Source: Teredinibacter haidensis (GTDB lineage: Bacteria > Pseudomonadota > Gammaproteobacteria > Pseudomonadales > Cellvibrionaceae). Taken from it: 64,000 nt of DNA. The DNA is taken from NCBI RefSeq assembly GCF_014211975.1, contig NZ_CP060084.1, forward strand, positions 620,001 to 684,000, given 5' to 3'. Below, in pieces: positions 56,009-63,872 of this stretch (position 1 is its first letter; each line of letters starts with the position of its first letter). The position numbers and the translations under genes are program-made. A model generated the notes under the pieces. That model saw only the letters and a list, made by a program, of their open reading frames with translations, was not told the origin of the DNA and ran no database searches.

Positions 56009-56740
56009 ATGACATCAGTATTTATCGATCAGTGCATTATTAGTGATGGAGATATATTAACTGGTGAAAGACGAAATGGGGTAATTGGCTACGTTAGAAA
56101 GAAACCTCCGAAGGAAAACTGGAAAAGAGAGCAGTTTGAGTATTTTCCTACAATTTCTGAGTTAGCTGAAACCGGAAAAATTGAATTTTTCAGATACCTA
56201 GAATTAGACTTTGAAGATTGGAAGAGAATAGGGTCATTTCCGTCGAATAAGCTTGGAAAGCTCTTCGAACCTAAAAAAATGAAGCGTGTTAGCGCTGCAA
56301 TCGAGAGATCCTATTTTTTTCAATCTTCATTAGAAACGCATCTAGAAAAAAGTAGAGTTATCGAATTTTGTCGCTGGCTCAATACGCCAAACCTAGAAGA
56401 TAAAATTCTTGGATCAAGGGCCGCTGATAAACTACCAGAGCAAATGAAGAGCAATATCACCCAGCTAGAAAGGTATCGTGTTCTTTGTAAAAATCTATCT
56501 GAGTCTCAGCGAATAGATGCCTTTCACTTTTGGAGTGCAGAAATTTCTGGTATTGATTACTTTCTAACAACCGATAAGAAATTTGTAAATGCTATGCGTA
56601 TTACCAATAAAGTGGAATCGTCCTGTAGTCTTGTTTTTCCTTCTGAGCTCAGTAATATTTTAGATTGTGTAGAAAAATCTAAATTTAAATACGAGCTTGG
56701 TGTATTTTATGGTATCGCGGGTAATCGTCTATATGTATGA
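56009..56740 (+). CDS. Cassette 17 gene: PIN-like domain protein
   Basis: 243 residues. It begins SVFIDQCIISDGDIL, with an Asp in the first strand. It later has RIDAFHFWSAEISGIDYFLT then TDKKFVNAM. The pattern D...DAxHxxxAxxxxxDxxLTxDxxF is characteristic of PIN-fold RNase domains, where the acidic residues bind Mg2+ or Mn2+. A middle helical region of about 100 residues is longer than in small VapC toxins. No antitoxin gene accompanies it, so it may be a housekeeping-like or defence nuclease rather than a VapBC toxin. The start ATG is preceded by AAGGTACGAAAG. Confidence 0.65.
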   Translation: MTSVFIDQCIISDGDILTGERRNGVIGYVRKKPPKENWKREQFEYFPTISELAETGKIEFFRYLELDFEDWKRIGSFPSNKLGKLFEPKKMKRVSAAIERSYFFQSSLETHLEKSRVIEFCRWLNTPNLEDKILGSRAADKLPEQMKSNITQLERYRVLCKNLSESQRIDAFHFWSAEISGIDYFLTTDKKFVNAMRITNKVESSCSLVFPSELSNILDCVEKSKFKYELGVFYGIAGNRLYV

Positions 56741-56854
56741 GCCTAACAAGTTTGTCAACAGGACATTTTTTGCTACGCTCCGTTTAGCGGTGGCTTCGCC
56801 ACTTTACCGCAAAACTACACTACACAAAAAATGCCTGTTACAAAGGCGTTAAGT
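56740..56854 (+). repeat. attC of cassette 17
   Basis: GCCTAACAAGTTTGTCAACA to GCCTGTTACAAAGGCGTTAAGT with arms ACATTTTTTG/CAAAAAATG and inner GCGGT/ACCGC. Confidence 0.85.
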
Positions 56855-56864
56855 GCAATCAAGT

Positions 56865-57185
56865 ATGAGTCCAGTTATAGTTTTTACAGCCATAGTAATA
56901 GCTTCGCTTGTTGTCGCTGTTGTATGTTTAAACAATCTGAGAGCTGATCTAAGCAGATATTATTGGCTCAATGGGTTAGGTGCTACTTTTGTAGGTATGA
57001 CAGTATTGTCGGGCCTAGCTTGGTACAATTTGTTTTTTTATGCATTCGTGTCGTTCGTAATAATTATGGGTGTGCGTGAATCAAGCAAATACATATTCTT
57101 AAACCCAAGGGGTGGTATCGTTTTGGGCATATATTTTGGTTTGTGGTTAAGTCTGCCTATAGGTATGTTGCAGCTCGGCACTTAA
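56865..57185 (+). CDS. Cassette 18 gene: small integral membrane protein
   Basis: 106 residues from the ATG at 56865; a GTG at 56853 is also in frame. Three membrane segments are visible: VIVFTAIVIASLVVAVVCLN, VGMTVLSGLAWYNLFFYAFV continuing into the next, and GIVLGIYFGLWLSLPIGMLQ. No motif was recognised. Such short multi-pass proteins are common integron cargo. The stop is part of the attC left core. Confidence 0.6.
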   Translation: MSPVIVFTAIVIASLVVAVVCLNNLRADLSRYYWLNGLGATFVGMTVLSGLAWYNLFFYAFVSFVIIMGVRESSKYIFLNPRGGIVLGIYFGLWLSLPIGMLQLGT

Positions 57186-57290
57186 CAAGCATAGCCAGGT
57201 CGACATTTATTCCGGCGCTTTTTTTATGCCAGTCGCTACGCTGGCATAAAAAAATCACCTACATAAATGCGTCTGCTATGGGCGTTAGAA
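57180..57290 (+). repeat. attC of cassette 18
   Basis: ACTTAACAAGCATAGCCAGG to CTGCTATGGGCGTTAGAA, with arms GACATTTAT/ATAAATGCGTC and TTTTTTTATGCCAG/CTGGCATAAAAAAA. Confidence 0.85.
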
Positions 57291-57300
57291 GCTCTTAATC

Positions 57301-57765
57301 ATGGCACGTAGAAAACAACTAAAAGGTGTTGCTGGGAATCTCGGTCAATGGTGTTTGAGTAGAAGCTTCGACTATGAGGGCTATTGGGCAATCGGCCAGT
57401 TTTACGCACATGCTGAAGCAAATGGAACAGAAGAGATCGTTCTAAAGTTAATTGAAGACTTCGTTCCGATCTATGCAGAGGGCATAAAGTATTCGTCGGC
57501 GATTAAACTTCTATCAAGTATTTTAAAGCAGGATGTACAGTCCAATAAAATACCTGATTGGTGGCTAAAGGACGTGAGTGTGATTTTTAGGTTTAATACT
57601 GAATTTGTGCACAAGTATCATTATTGGGGCTCAGGATTAGGTGGCAAGCCATTTATTTGTGTAGTAAAAATTACTACGGACTTAGGTAAAACCTATTCGA
57701 AAGAGTTTGGTTGTAATGTATGGGTGCATAACCCAAAAAGAGAGCAGCGTCGCTATGGCTTCTAA
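57301..57765 (+). CDS. Cassette 19 gene: hypothetical 154-residue protein
   Basis: 154 residues, no signal peptide. Basic start MARRKQLKGVAGNLGQWCLS, then a helical acidic middle (EEIVLKLIEDFVPIYAEGIK) and an aromatic, strand-rich C-terminus (HKYHYWGSGLGGKPFICVVK). Not recognised. The start is 11 bases after the attC core of cassette 18. Confidence 0.6.
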   Translation: MARRKQLKGVAGNLGQWCLSRSFDYEGYWAIGQFYAHAEANGTEEIVLKLIEDFVPIYAEGIKYSSAIKLLSSILKQDVQSNKIPDWWLKDVSVIFRFNTEFVHKYHYWGSGLGGKPFICVVKITTDLGKTYSKEFGCNVWVHNPKREQRRYGF

Positions 57766-57837
57766 CAAAACAATCTTGCGGAACGGTTGCTGCGTCGCTT
57801 CGCTCCTTACAACCGCCCGCAAATTGTGGCGTTACTT
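57760..57837 (+). repeat. attC of cassette 19
   Basis: CTTCTAACAAAACAATCTTG to AAATTGTGGC and GTTACTT. Arms GCGGAACGGTTG/CAACCGCCCGC pair. The core again reads GTTACTT in front of a family D cassette. Confidence 0.85.
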
Positions 57838-58291
57838 GTCTAATCTAAAAAGTTTGGTGTGTAGTTAAGTTTCAGTAGGGTGTTCCTAAATTCGTTACCC
57901 TCCATCAAGTTTAGGTAAGCCACCTTTGGTCGCTTACAACGTGCTTCGTAAAAGGCAGATTTGGTAATCAGGTAAAGCTTCGTTGCAAAAAAGCGCAACC
58001 AAGCTTTACCTAGCAAAGGGAAATTGCGGCTTATTCCTCCCGTTCGTTCCTTTCTGTTGGTTGCCATAATCACTTGTTGTTTTGGGTCAATTTTATGCCT
58101 TCTGTTTTGGCTATCCCACGGTTATAGTTGGGTCTAACCAAAGCTTCAGGCTTTTTAAACAAATAGAGCAATTGGCGTAACAGCGTAGTTCAAAGCGAGT
58201 AGGTGTTTGGTACAAGTAACAAACCAAGTCAGTAGGACTTACTTTGCCGTCGCTTCGCTCCAAAACGCAAAGTAAGCCTCTGCTTGGGGCG
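57832..58291 (+). repeat. Cassette 20: family D; attC 58214-58297
   Basis: Second family D copy. The minus frame 57840-58073 (77 codons) is open. See cassette 12 for why it may not be coding. Confidence 0.8.
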
Positions 58292-58701
58292 TTATAAGCG
58301 CTCGTAGTTGGTTGTAAAGTTTTTACGTGTTTCAATTGAACTCTGAGTTTTTCTGAGAGTTTTGTGGAATCACCTTTAAGTTAAAAGGCCGCCTGTCGGC
58401 CGCCATAGTTTGAGATTAAGAGTGTTCGTTCCCGGTGCGGGTAATGCCAGCCAAACTAAATTGTTAAAGAACAACAATATAGTTTGGCTTAGTAAATCAG
58501 TTTGTTGTTGGCTGTTTGACTCCGTTCCAACCATCTTCGCGTGGGCTAAGTCCAAATATTGAAGTATGGTATTCGAGTAAGGTATTGCGGTCTCACTAGA
58601 AAGTTCGGTACGGTTCCGCTTATAACAAATTACTTAAACATCGTTCCGGCCAAAAAGACGGCCTCCACTGGACGCAGCAAGCTGCGCCGTTTAGCAAAAC
58701 G
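58292..58701 (+). repeat. Cassette 21: family B, hairpin 58450-58488; attC 58619-58707
   Basis: Stem GCCAAACTA with TAGTTTGGC: both sides changed relative to cassette 5, restoring the pair as A-T. The loop is AAAGAAC, boxA variant TGTTCTTTAACA. Confidence 0.9.
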
Positions 58702-59167
58702 TTATGGCGGGTTTAAATAATTTAGTTGTAGTTCCAGAATTTTTATTAAACTGAGAGTTCGCAGTTTAGTAAGTGCAATCGTCGAGAAAGAACAAATAGT
58801 TTCACTCGGCGCAAGAAAGTAGCCAAGTGGTTCCAATAGAAAGTATTGAAATAAGGTGAGTCTAAAGCCATTCGTTCCTTGGTTCACCGTTTAGGATTTC
58901 AATGCGAAACAAAAGTGGGTAGTTCGCATCTTCAAAGCTCCATCAAGAACGTGCGAATTGTTAGAATAGTAGTTTAAACTGGTTGGGTTTTTTTGGGGTA
59001 TTGGTTTCGCTAAAGCTCCACAAAGAGCGCTGTAGAAAATAAGTGCCACCCAGCACATAACAAATCGCTGCACTCGGACGCATATTGCGGAGAGCGTTTT
59101 TATGTATGTCGCGGTGCTCCATTTTACATAAAAACGCTCTCCGCAATATGCGCCGGTGAGCTCGGCG
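58702..59167 (+). repeat. Cassette 22: family A with perfected attC 59053-59173
   Basis: Fifth family A copy. Its attC differs from all other family A sites: the left arm reads GCGGAGAGCG instead of GCTACGCTCG. This makes a 28-base arm exactly complementary to the right arm. Confidence 0.85.
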
Positions 59168-59576
59168 TTATAAGCACTCGTGGTTGGTTGTAAGATTTTT
59201 ACGTGTTTCAATTGAGCAACGAGCTTTCTGAGAGCTTTGTGTAATCACTTTTAAGCTAAAGGGCCGCCTGTCGGCCGCCAAAGTTTGAGGTTAGGAGTGT
59301 TCGTTCTCGGTGCGAGTTATACCAGCCAATCTAAATTGTTAAAGAACAACAATATAGATTGTCTTTGTAAATAATTTGTTGGTGGTTGTTTGACTTCGTT
59401 CCAACCATCTTTGCGTCGGCCAAGTCAAAATATTGAAGTAGCGTCTTTGAGTAAGGTGTTGTGGTAATCACTAGAAAGTTCAGTGCGGTTCCGCTTATAA
59501 CAAATTACTTAAACATCGTTCCGGCCGAAAAGACGGCCTCCACTGGACGCAGCAAGCTGCGCCGTTTAGCAAAACG
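59168..59576 (+). repeat. Cassette 23: family B, hairpin 59325-59363; attC 59492-59582
   Basis: Stem GCCAATCTA with TAGATTGTC: a third base pair type (T-A) at the variable stem position. The loop is AAAGAAC. Confidence 0.9.
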
Positions 59577-59585
59577 TTATAAGTC

Positions 59586-60074
59586 ATGTCGAACCTTGAG
59601 CTAAACCTTAAAAATCATAAAACGGATGAAGGAGCATATGCCCTTGTTGTCTTTGATGAAAGTTCATCTATGGCAATAAAGGTATTTAAAAATGACCCCA
59701 ATATAACTCAACACGCTAATGTCTTTAATTCTGAAGTAGAGGCATATGAAAAGGCAGCTCAAGATGAAGAGTTAAAAGTGTTAGTACCTGTTTTTTATGG
59801 GAAAGTCGAAATAAATAAGATATTGGATAAAGCAGACAACGATATATCATCAAACTATTTTTTAAATTTAGCTTATGGAATGAGTATAGAAGATAAAGAA
59901 TTTATTAAACTATATAGCGCTGGAGTTTGCGAAAAAGAAAGGACTCGTATAGTGGAGCTGTTTAATAAGAACGGTATTATGTATACAAGAGATTCATCTG
60001 TTTTAATGAAAAAGTCGAAAATAGTTAAAGTAATTGATTTTGCAATACAAGCACATGAGACCAGTTGGGAATGA
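59586..60074 (+). CDS. Cassette 24 gene: protein-kinase-fold-like protein
   Basis: 162 residues. The N-half resembles a kinase N-lobe: YALVVFDESSSMAIKVFKND (beta strand with Lys) and VFNSEVEAYEKA (a Glu that could pair with it). VLVPVFYGKVEI follows. The C-half has FNKNGIMYTRDSSVLMKKSK then IVKVIDFAIQAHE, which resembles the catalytic loop and the IDFG segment of RIO/lipopolysaccharide-kinase-like folds. His and Asn of the catalytic loop appear replaced (MYTRDSSVL). It may be a shortened, perhaps inactive kinase. The start is 3 bases after the attC core. Confidence 0.55.
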   Translation: MSNLELNLKNHKTDEGAYALVVFDESSSMAIKVFKNDPNITQHANVFNSEVEAYEKAAQDEELKVLVPVFYGKVEINKILDKADNDISSNYFLNLAYGMSIEDKEFIKLYSAGVCEKERTRIVELFNKNGIMYTRDSSVLMKKSKIVKVIDFAIQAHETSWE

Positions 60075-60162
60075 CTTATAACAAGCGTATCATGGCTCAG
60101 CCGCAAGCGGCTTGGACTCGCAAAAGCTACGCTTTTACTCGCCCCATATACGAGCGTTATGC
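60074..60162 (+). repeat. attC of cassette 24
   Basis: ACTTATAACAAGCGTATCAT to CCATATACGAGCGTTATGC with arms GCAAAAGC/GCTTTTAC and GCCGC/GCGGC. Confidence 0.85.
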
Positions 60163-60212
60163 GTCTCTGTGAAGTACGAAAAAAAAGTAGGGGTGCGAGG
60201 TAAGAAGAGATA

Positions 60213-60830
60213 ATGAGTTTAAAGAATGGAGATTGGGTGACTACTATTGATGGTATTGGCCAGCTAATAAGTCGCCATAAACTGTATGTTGAAGAATTCC
60301 AGTTGCAAACACCAACAAATATTGAAAATGGAAAACACAGCAAGTCGTTAGGTGAATTGGACTTAGAAATAGGTGTATATAAATTATTTTGCAGCTTTGA
60401 AGGTATACCGAGAAAACGATTCGTTATTGACAGTGGGAATTTGTCTTATATAAGTACTCTGACTGAAAAATATCAAGCGGTCTTGAACAAAGAAAAAGCC
60501 TTAGACCAAGAAAGGGTTGAAAAGTTTTCCAAATTCAATTCCAAAAAGGCGAATGGATCTTGGTGCAAGTTTTGGGTACAAGCACCGATAGTTAGTCTTT
60601 CTGAAACCGCTGATTTGCTTACATCTGTATTTGAAGCTTTAGATTCAAGATTCACTTTCACTGAAGTATTGGAGCGGTTTGAAGAAAAAGGTATCACGCT
60701 AGATTATCAAATAGGTGTAAAGGATCACGGGTTTGTGAGCGTAAACATGTTCAATGAAAACTATGAAACTATCGGTAAGCGCCGAGTGTTTACCAATGTA
60801 AATGTGGTGAAACAAAGCGTGAACGCATAA
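60213..60830 (+). CDS. Cassette 25 gene: hypothetical 205-residue protein
   Basis: 205 residues. It opens MSLKNGDWVTTIDGIGQLIS, an SH3- or CarD-like small barrel pattern, and continues FCSFEGIPRKRFVIDSGNLS. A charged helical stretch is followed by WCKFWVQAPIVSLSETADLL and GVKDHGFVSVNMFNENYETI. No catalytic motif seen; function unknown. The ATG follows GGTAAGAAGAGATA. The TAA stop lies in the attC left core GCATAACAA. Confidence 0.65.
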   Translation: MSLKNGDWVTTIDGIGQLISRHKLYVEEFQLQTPTNIENGKHSKSLGELDLEIGVYKLFCSFEGIPRKRFVIDSGNLSYISTLTEKYQAVLNKEKALDQERVEKFSKFNSKKANGSWCKFWVQAPIVSLSETADLLTSVFEALDSRFTFTEVLERFEEKGITLDYQIGVKDHGFVSVNMFNENYETIGKRRVFTNVNVVKQSVNA

Positions 60831-60941
60831 CAATCGGCTCCACGCAGACGCCCAAACCTACGTTCTTTTTGTGGGTTGCGCTGCGCTTACTTTACCACAA
60901 AAAGCTCTCCGGTTTGGGCGCTGGTGAGCCGGGCGTTATGC
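60824..60941 (+). repeat. attC of cassette 25
   Basis: ACGCATAACAATCGGCTCCA to GGTGAGCCGGGCGTTATGC, arms CGCCCAAACC/GGTTTGGGCG. Confidence 0.9.
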
Positions 60942-60964
60942 ACCCAAAATGAGAGAAATTTAGA

Positions 60965-61486
60965 TTGCTGCTAGTAAGCGAGCATAAAGTACACGATATT
61001 GAACTTGATCGATTGCGCGAGCTTTTGGAGGTTCTTGACGGCAAGTTATATCAAATTGAAAAGTCTATTTTAAATTCAGCTGATCCAGAGTCCGATGGGC
61101 TTTTTGACCGAGGCGAATACCTTATTGGAGTTGGGTTTGTTGCAATTCAGCAGCATTTTATCGACTCCTTAATAGCATTAGATATTAATAAGAAAGAAGC
61201 ATATTCGCTTGGTTCAAAACACTCTTCAGGGGTATCGTGTGCTGCAGTAATTAACGCAGCCGCTAATTGGTGGAAACACGAAGCAGAATGGTTTAAAAAT
61301 GGAAGTGTCCCGAAAAATGGTGAGCGTACATTTGAAATAATAATGAATATATCAAATCAATATGAATATGCATTATCTAATGTGCTGGCGTCGTTCTCTG
61401 AGTCTAAGGACTTATCGTTAACAAAAAGTGTTATCCCTCATGTTGAAGAATGGACGAAAGCGCTTCTTGTTGAGCCTAAGGGCTGA
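60965..61486 (+). CDS. Cassette 26 gene: hypothetical 173-residue protein
   Basis: 173 residues from a TTG start; no ATG lies near and the RBS GAGAAA is weak. Mostly helical: DIELDRLRELLEVLDGKLYQ, GEYLIGVGFVAIQQHFIDSL and AAVINAAANWWKHEAEWFKN. No signal peptide or membrane helix. Not recognised. A short ATG frame upstream (60950) stops at once. Confidence 0.6.
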   Translation: MLLVSEHKVHDIELDRLRELLEVLDGKLYQIEKSILNSADPESDGLFDRGEYLIGVGFVAIQQHFIDSLIALDINKKEAYSLGSKHSSGVSCAAVINAAANWWKHEAEWFKNGSVPKNGERTFEIIMNISNQYEYALSNVLASFSESKDLSLTKSVIPHVEEWTKALLVEPKG

Positions 61487-61491
61487 AAAAT

Positions 61492-61608
61492 GCATAACAA
61501 ACGGCTCCACGCAGACGTCCAAACCTACGCGGTTTTTGTGGTTCCGCTGCGCGGTACTTTATCACAAAAACCACTCCGGTTTGGCCGCTGGTGAGCCGGG
61601 CGTTATGG
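61492..61608 (+). repeat. attC of cassette 26
   Basis: GCATAACAAACGGCTCCACG to GGTGAGCCGGGCGTTATGG. Very close to the attC of cassette 25, so the two share an origin. Confidence 0.9.
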
Positions 61609-62069
61609 CGGGTTTAAATAATTTGTAAATCGTTCCAGAATACTGTCCAATTTGAGAACTCGCAGTTTAGTAAGTGCAAACGTCGAGAAAGAACAAATAG
61701 TTTCACTCGGTACAAGAATGTAGTGAAGTGGTTACAATAGAAAGTATTGGAACAAGGTGAGTCTAAAACTGTTCGTTCTTTGGCTTACCGTTTGGGATTC
61801 CACTGCGAAATAAAAAATGGGTGGTTCGCATCTTCAAGGCTCCATCAAGACAATGCGAATTGTTAGAATAGTAGTTTATACTGGTTGGGTTTTTAATAGG
61901 CTAAAGTTCCGCGTTCGCTCCACAAAGAGCGCTGTAGAAAGTAAGTGCCACCCAGCTCATAACAAATCGCTGCACTCGGACGCATATTGCTGCGCTCGTT
62001 TTTATGTATGTCGCGGTGCTCCATTTTACATAAAAACGCTCTCCGCAATATGCGCCGGTGAGCTCGGCG
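61603..62069 (+). repeat. Cassette 27: family A; attC 61955-62075
   Basis: Sixth family A copy, sharing the TTTAATAGGCTAAAGTTCCG variant with cassette 14. The attC left arm reads GCTGCGCTCG. Confidence 0.85.
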
Positions 62070-62478
62070 TTATAAGCGCTCGTAGTTAGTTGTAAGGTTT
62101 TTACGTGTTTCAATTGAGCACTGAGTTTTCTGAGAGTTTTGTGGAGTCACTTTTAGGCTAAAAGGCCGCCTGTCGGCCGCCATAATTTGAGGTTAAGAGT
62201 GTTCGTTCTCGGTGCGAGTTATGCCAGCCAAGCTAAATTGTTAAAGAGCAACAATATAGCTTGGCTTAGTAAATAATTTGTTGCTGGTTGTTTGGCTTCG
62301 TTTCAACCATCTTTGCGTCGGCTAAGACAAAATATTGAAGTAGGGTCTTTGAGTAAGGTATTGTGGTACTCACTAGGGAGTTCGGTGCGGTTCCGCTTAT
62401 AACAAATTGCTTAAACATCGTTCCGGCCAAAAAAACGGCCTCCACTGGACGCAGCAAGCTGCGCCGTTTAGCACAACG
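62070..62478 (+). repeat. Cassette 28: family B, hairpin 62227-62265; attC 62395-62484
   Basis: Stem GCCAAGCTA with TAGCTTGGC, as in cassette 5; boxA-like loop intact. Confidence 0.9.
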
Positions 62479-62888
62479 TTATAAGCGCTCGTAGTTGGTT
62501 GTAAGGTTTTTACGTGTTTCAATTGAGCGCAGAGGCCCCTGAGGGTTTCGTGGAACCACTTTTAGGCTAAAAGGCCGCCTGTCGGCCGCCATAGTTTGAG
62601 GTTAAGAGTGTTCGTTCTCGGTGCGAGTTATACCAGCCAAACTAAATTGTTAAAGAGCAACAATATAGCTTGGCTTAGTCAATCAGTTTGTTGTTGGTTG
62701 TTTGACTCTGTTCCAACCATCTTTGTGTCGGCTAAGTCAAAATATTGAAGAAGGGTCTTTGAGTAAGGTATTGTGGTCCTCACTAGCAGGTTCTGTGCGG
62801 TTCCGCTTATAACAAATTACTTAAACATCGTTCCGGCCAAAAAGACGGCCTCCACTGGACGCAGCAAGCTGCGCCGTTTAGCAAAACG
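62479..62888 (+). repeat. Cassette 29: family B, hairpin 62636-62674; attC 62805-62894
   Basis: Stem GCCAAACTA with TAGCTTGGC; boxA-like loop intact. Confidence 0.9.
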
Positions 62889-62909
62889 TTATGTATCTTA
62901 AGGAGTAAA

Positions 62910-63347
62910 ATGAAAAATTTAGCCTTTGTGTTTCTAATGTTTACACTATCATCGGTTTGTTGTGCTGAACCTTATCTGTATGAGGACGGTGCATATAAAT
63001 TTAAGGCCGAAAATATTGATGAATGTTATGGTCTTGGAACTAGCAGCCCAATTCTAGGAGTTTGTCAAAAATATTTTAGAAATCTGGCAAAAAATAAATT
63101 AGATACTAGCTATAACAACCTACTTTCTAAGTTAACTCGCGATAAATCAGAACTTATTGCTGCTCAACTGAAATGGGAGGAGTTTTCAAATTTACAGTGC
63201 CAATTTGAAGCAAAAGCATCAGAAGCAAACTCAAAGCCTAGTAAGGTATATTTTGAAATAAATAATATATGCATGGACAATCTTCGTGTAGTTCGAGCTG
63301 GCTATCTAGACTCTATAGATACCGGTTGTGCTGGCTGTGTGCAATGA
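62910..63347 (+). CDS. Cassette 30 gene: LprI/DUF1311-like secreted protein
   Basis: 145 residues. The signal peptide is MKNLAFVFLMFTLSSVCCA; the ATG follows AAGGAG. The mature protein has the LprI-type pattern: LDTSYNNLLSKLTRDKSELI then AAQLKWEEFSNLQCQFEA and INNICMDNLRVVRAGYLDSI, with paired cysteines. Members of this family are periplasmic, and some inhibit lysozyme. It ends TGCAGCVQ with two more cysteines. A stress-protection role at the envelope is plausible. Confidence 0.75.
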   Translation: MKNLAFVFLMFTLSSVCCAEPYLYEDGAYKFKAENIDECYGLGTSSPILGVCQKYFRNLAKNKLDTSYNNLLSKLTRDKSELIAAQLKWEEFSNLQCQFEAKASEANSKPSKVYFEINNICMDNLRVVRAGYLDSIDTGCAGCVQ

Positions 63348-63349
63348 TA

Positions 63350-63462
63350 CATAACAAGCATGTCCTGTTGACGTTTTGGCTTTCGTTCCGTTTTGGGGTG
63401 GCTTCACCACTTTACCCCAAAACTCCACTACAGCCAAAACGCAACAGACATGGGCGTTATAG
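63350..63462 (+). repeat. attC of cassette 30
   Basis: ACATAACAAGCATGTCCTGT to AACAGACATGGGCGTTATAG, arms GACGTTTTGGCT/AGCCAAAACGC. Confidence 0.9.
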
Positions 63463-63872
63463 CGGTCTTTAGCATTTTATATTTTTAGATGAGCCTCAAG
63501 TATCCCTTACCTTACTTCGTAGGGTGCTTGGTTAAGCAGTTGGATCGTAACTCGCGAGATTCGGCATCGCTAACGTAGTTTCTTTATCGTTGGTGGTATT
63601 TAACTACGAGTCTTTTCCAGTTTGGATGTTGTTCTGTTGCTCAGCCTTTTTTAGTGGTTGTAGTGTTTAGACGGGCAGTAGCTTGGTATGGCTTGGTCGT
63701 TATTGTCGGCGATGGCTTTGTTAGATATATGGGGAAAGTTTGTAGGTATGAACGCTGCCTTGCTATAACAAAGTCATCAAACCTGACACTTTTTACTGCA
63801 TTCCATGTTGTGCATGCCTGCGGCATAATTGCACAACATTCCATTACATAAAAAGTGCAGTTTATAACAACG
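63457..63872 (+). repeat. Cassette 31: family C; attC 63762-63878
   Basis: Third family C copy, the most diverged (TTTAGTGGTTGTAGTGTTTA near 63649). Confidence 0.85.
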
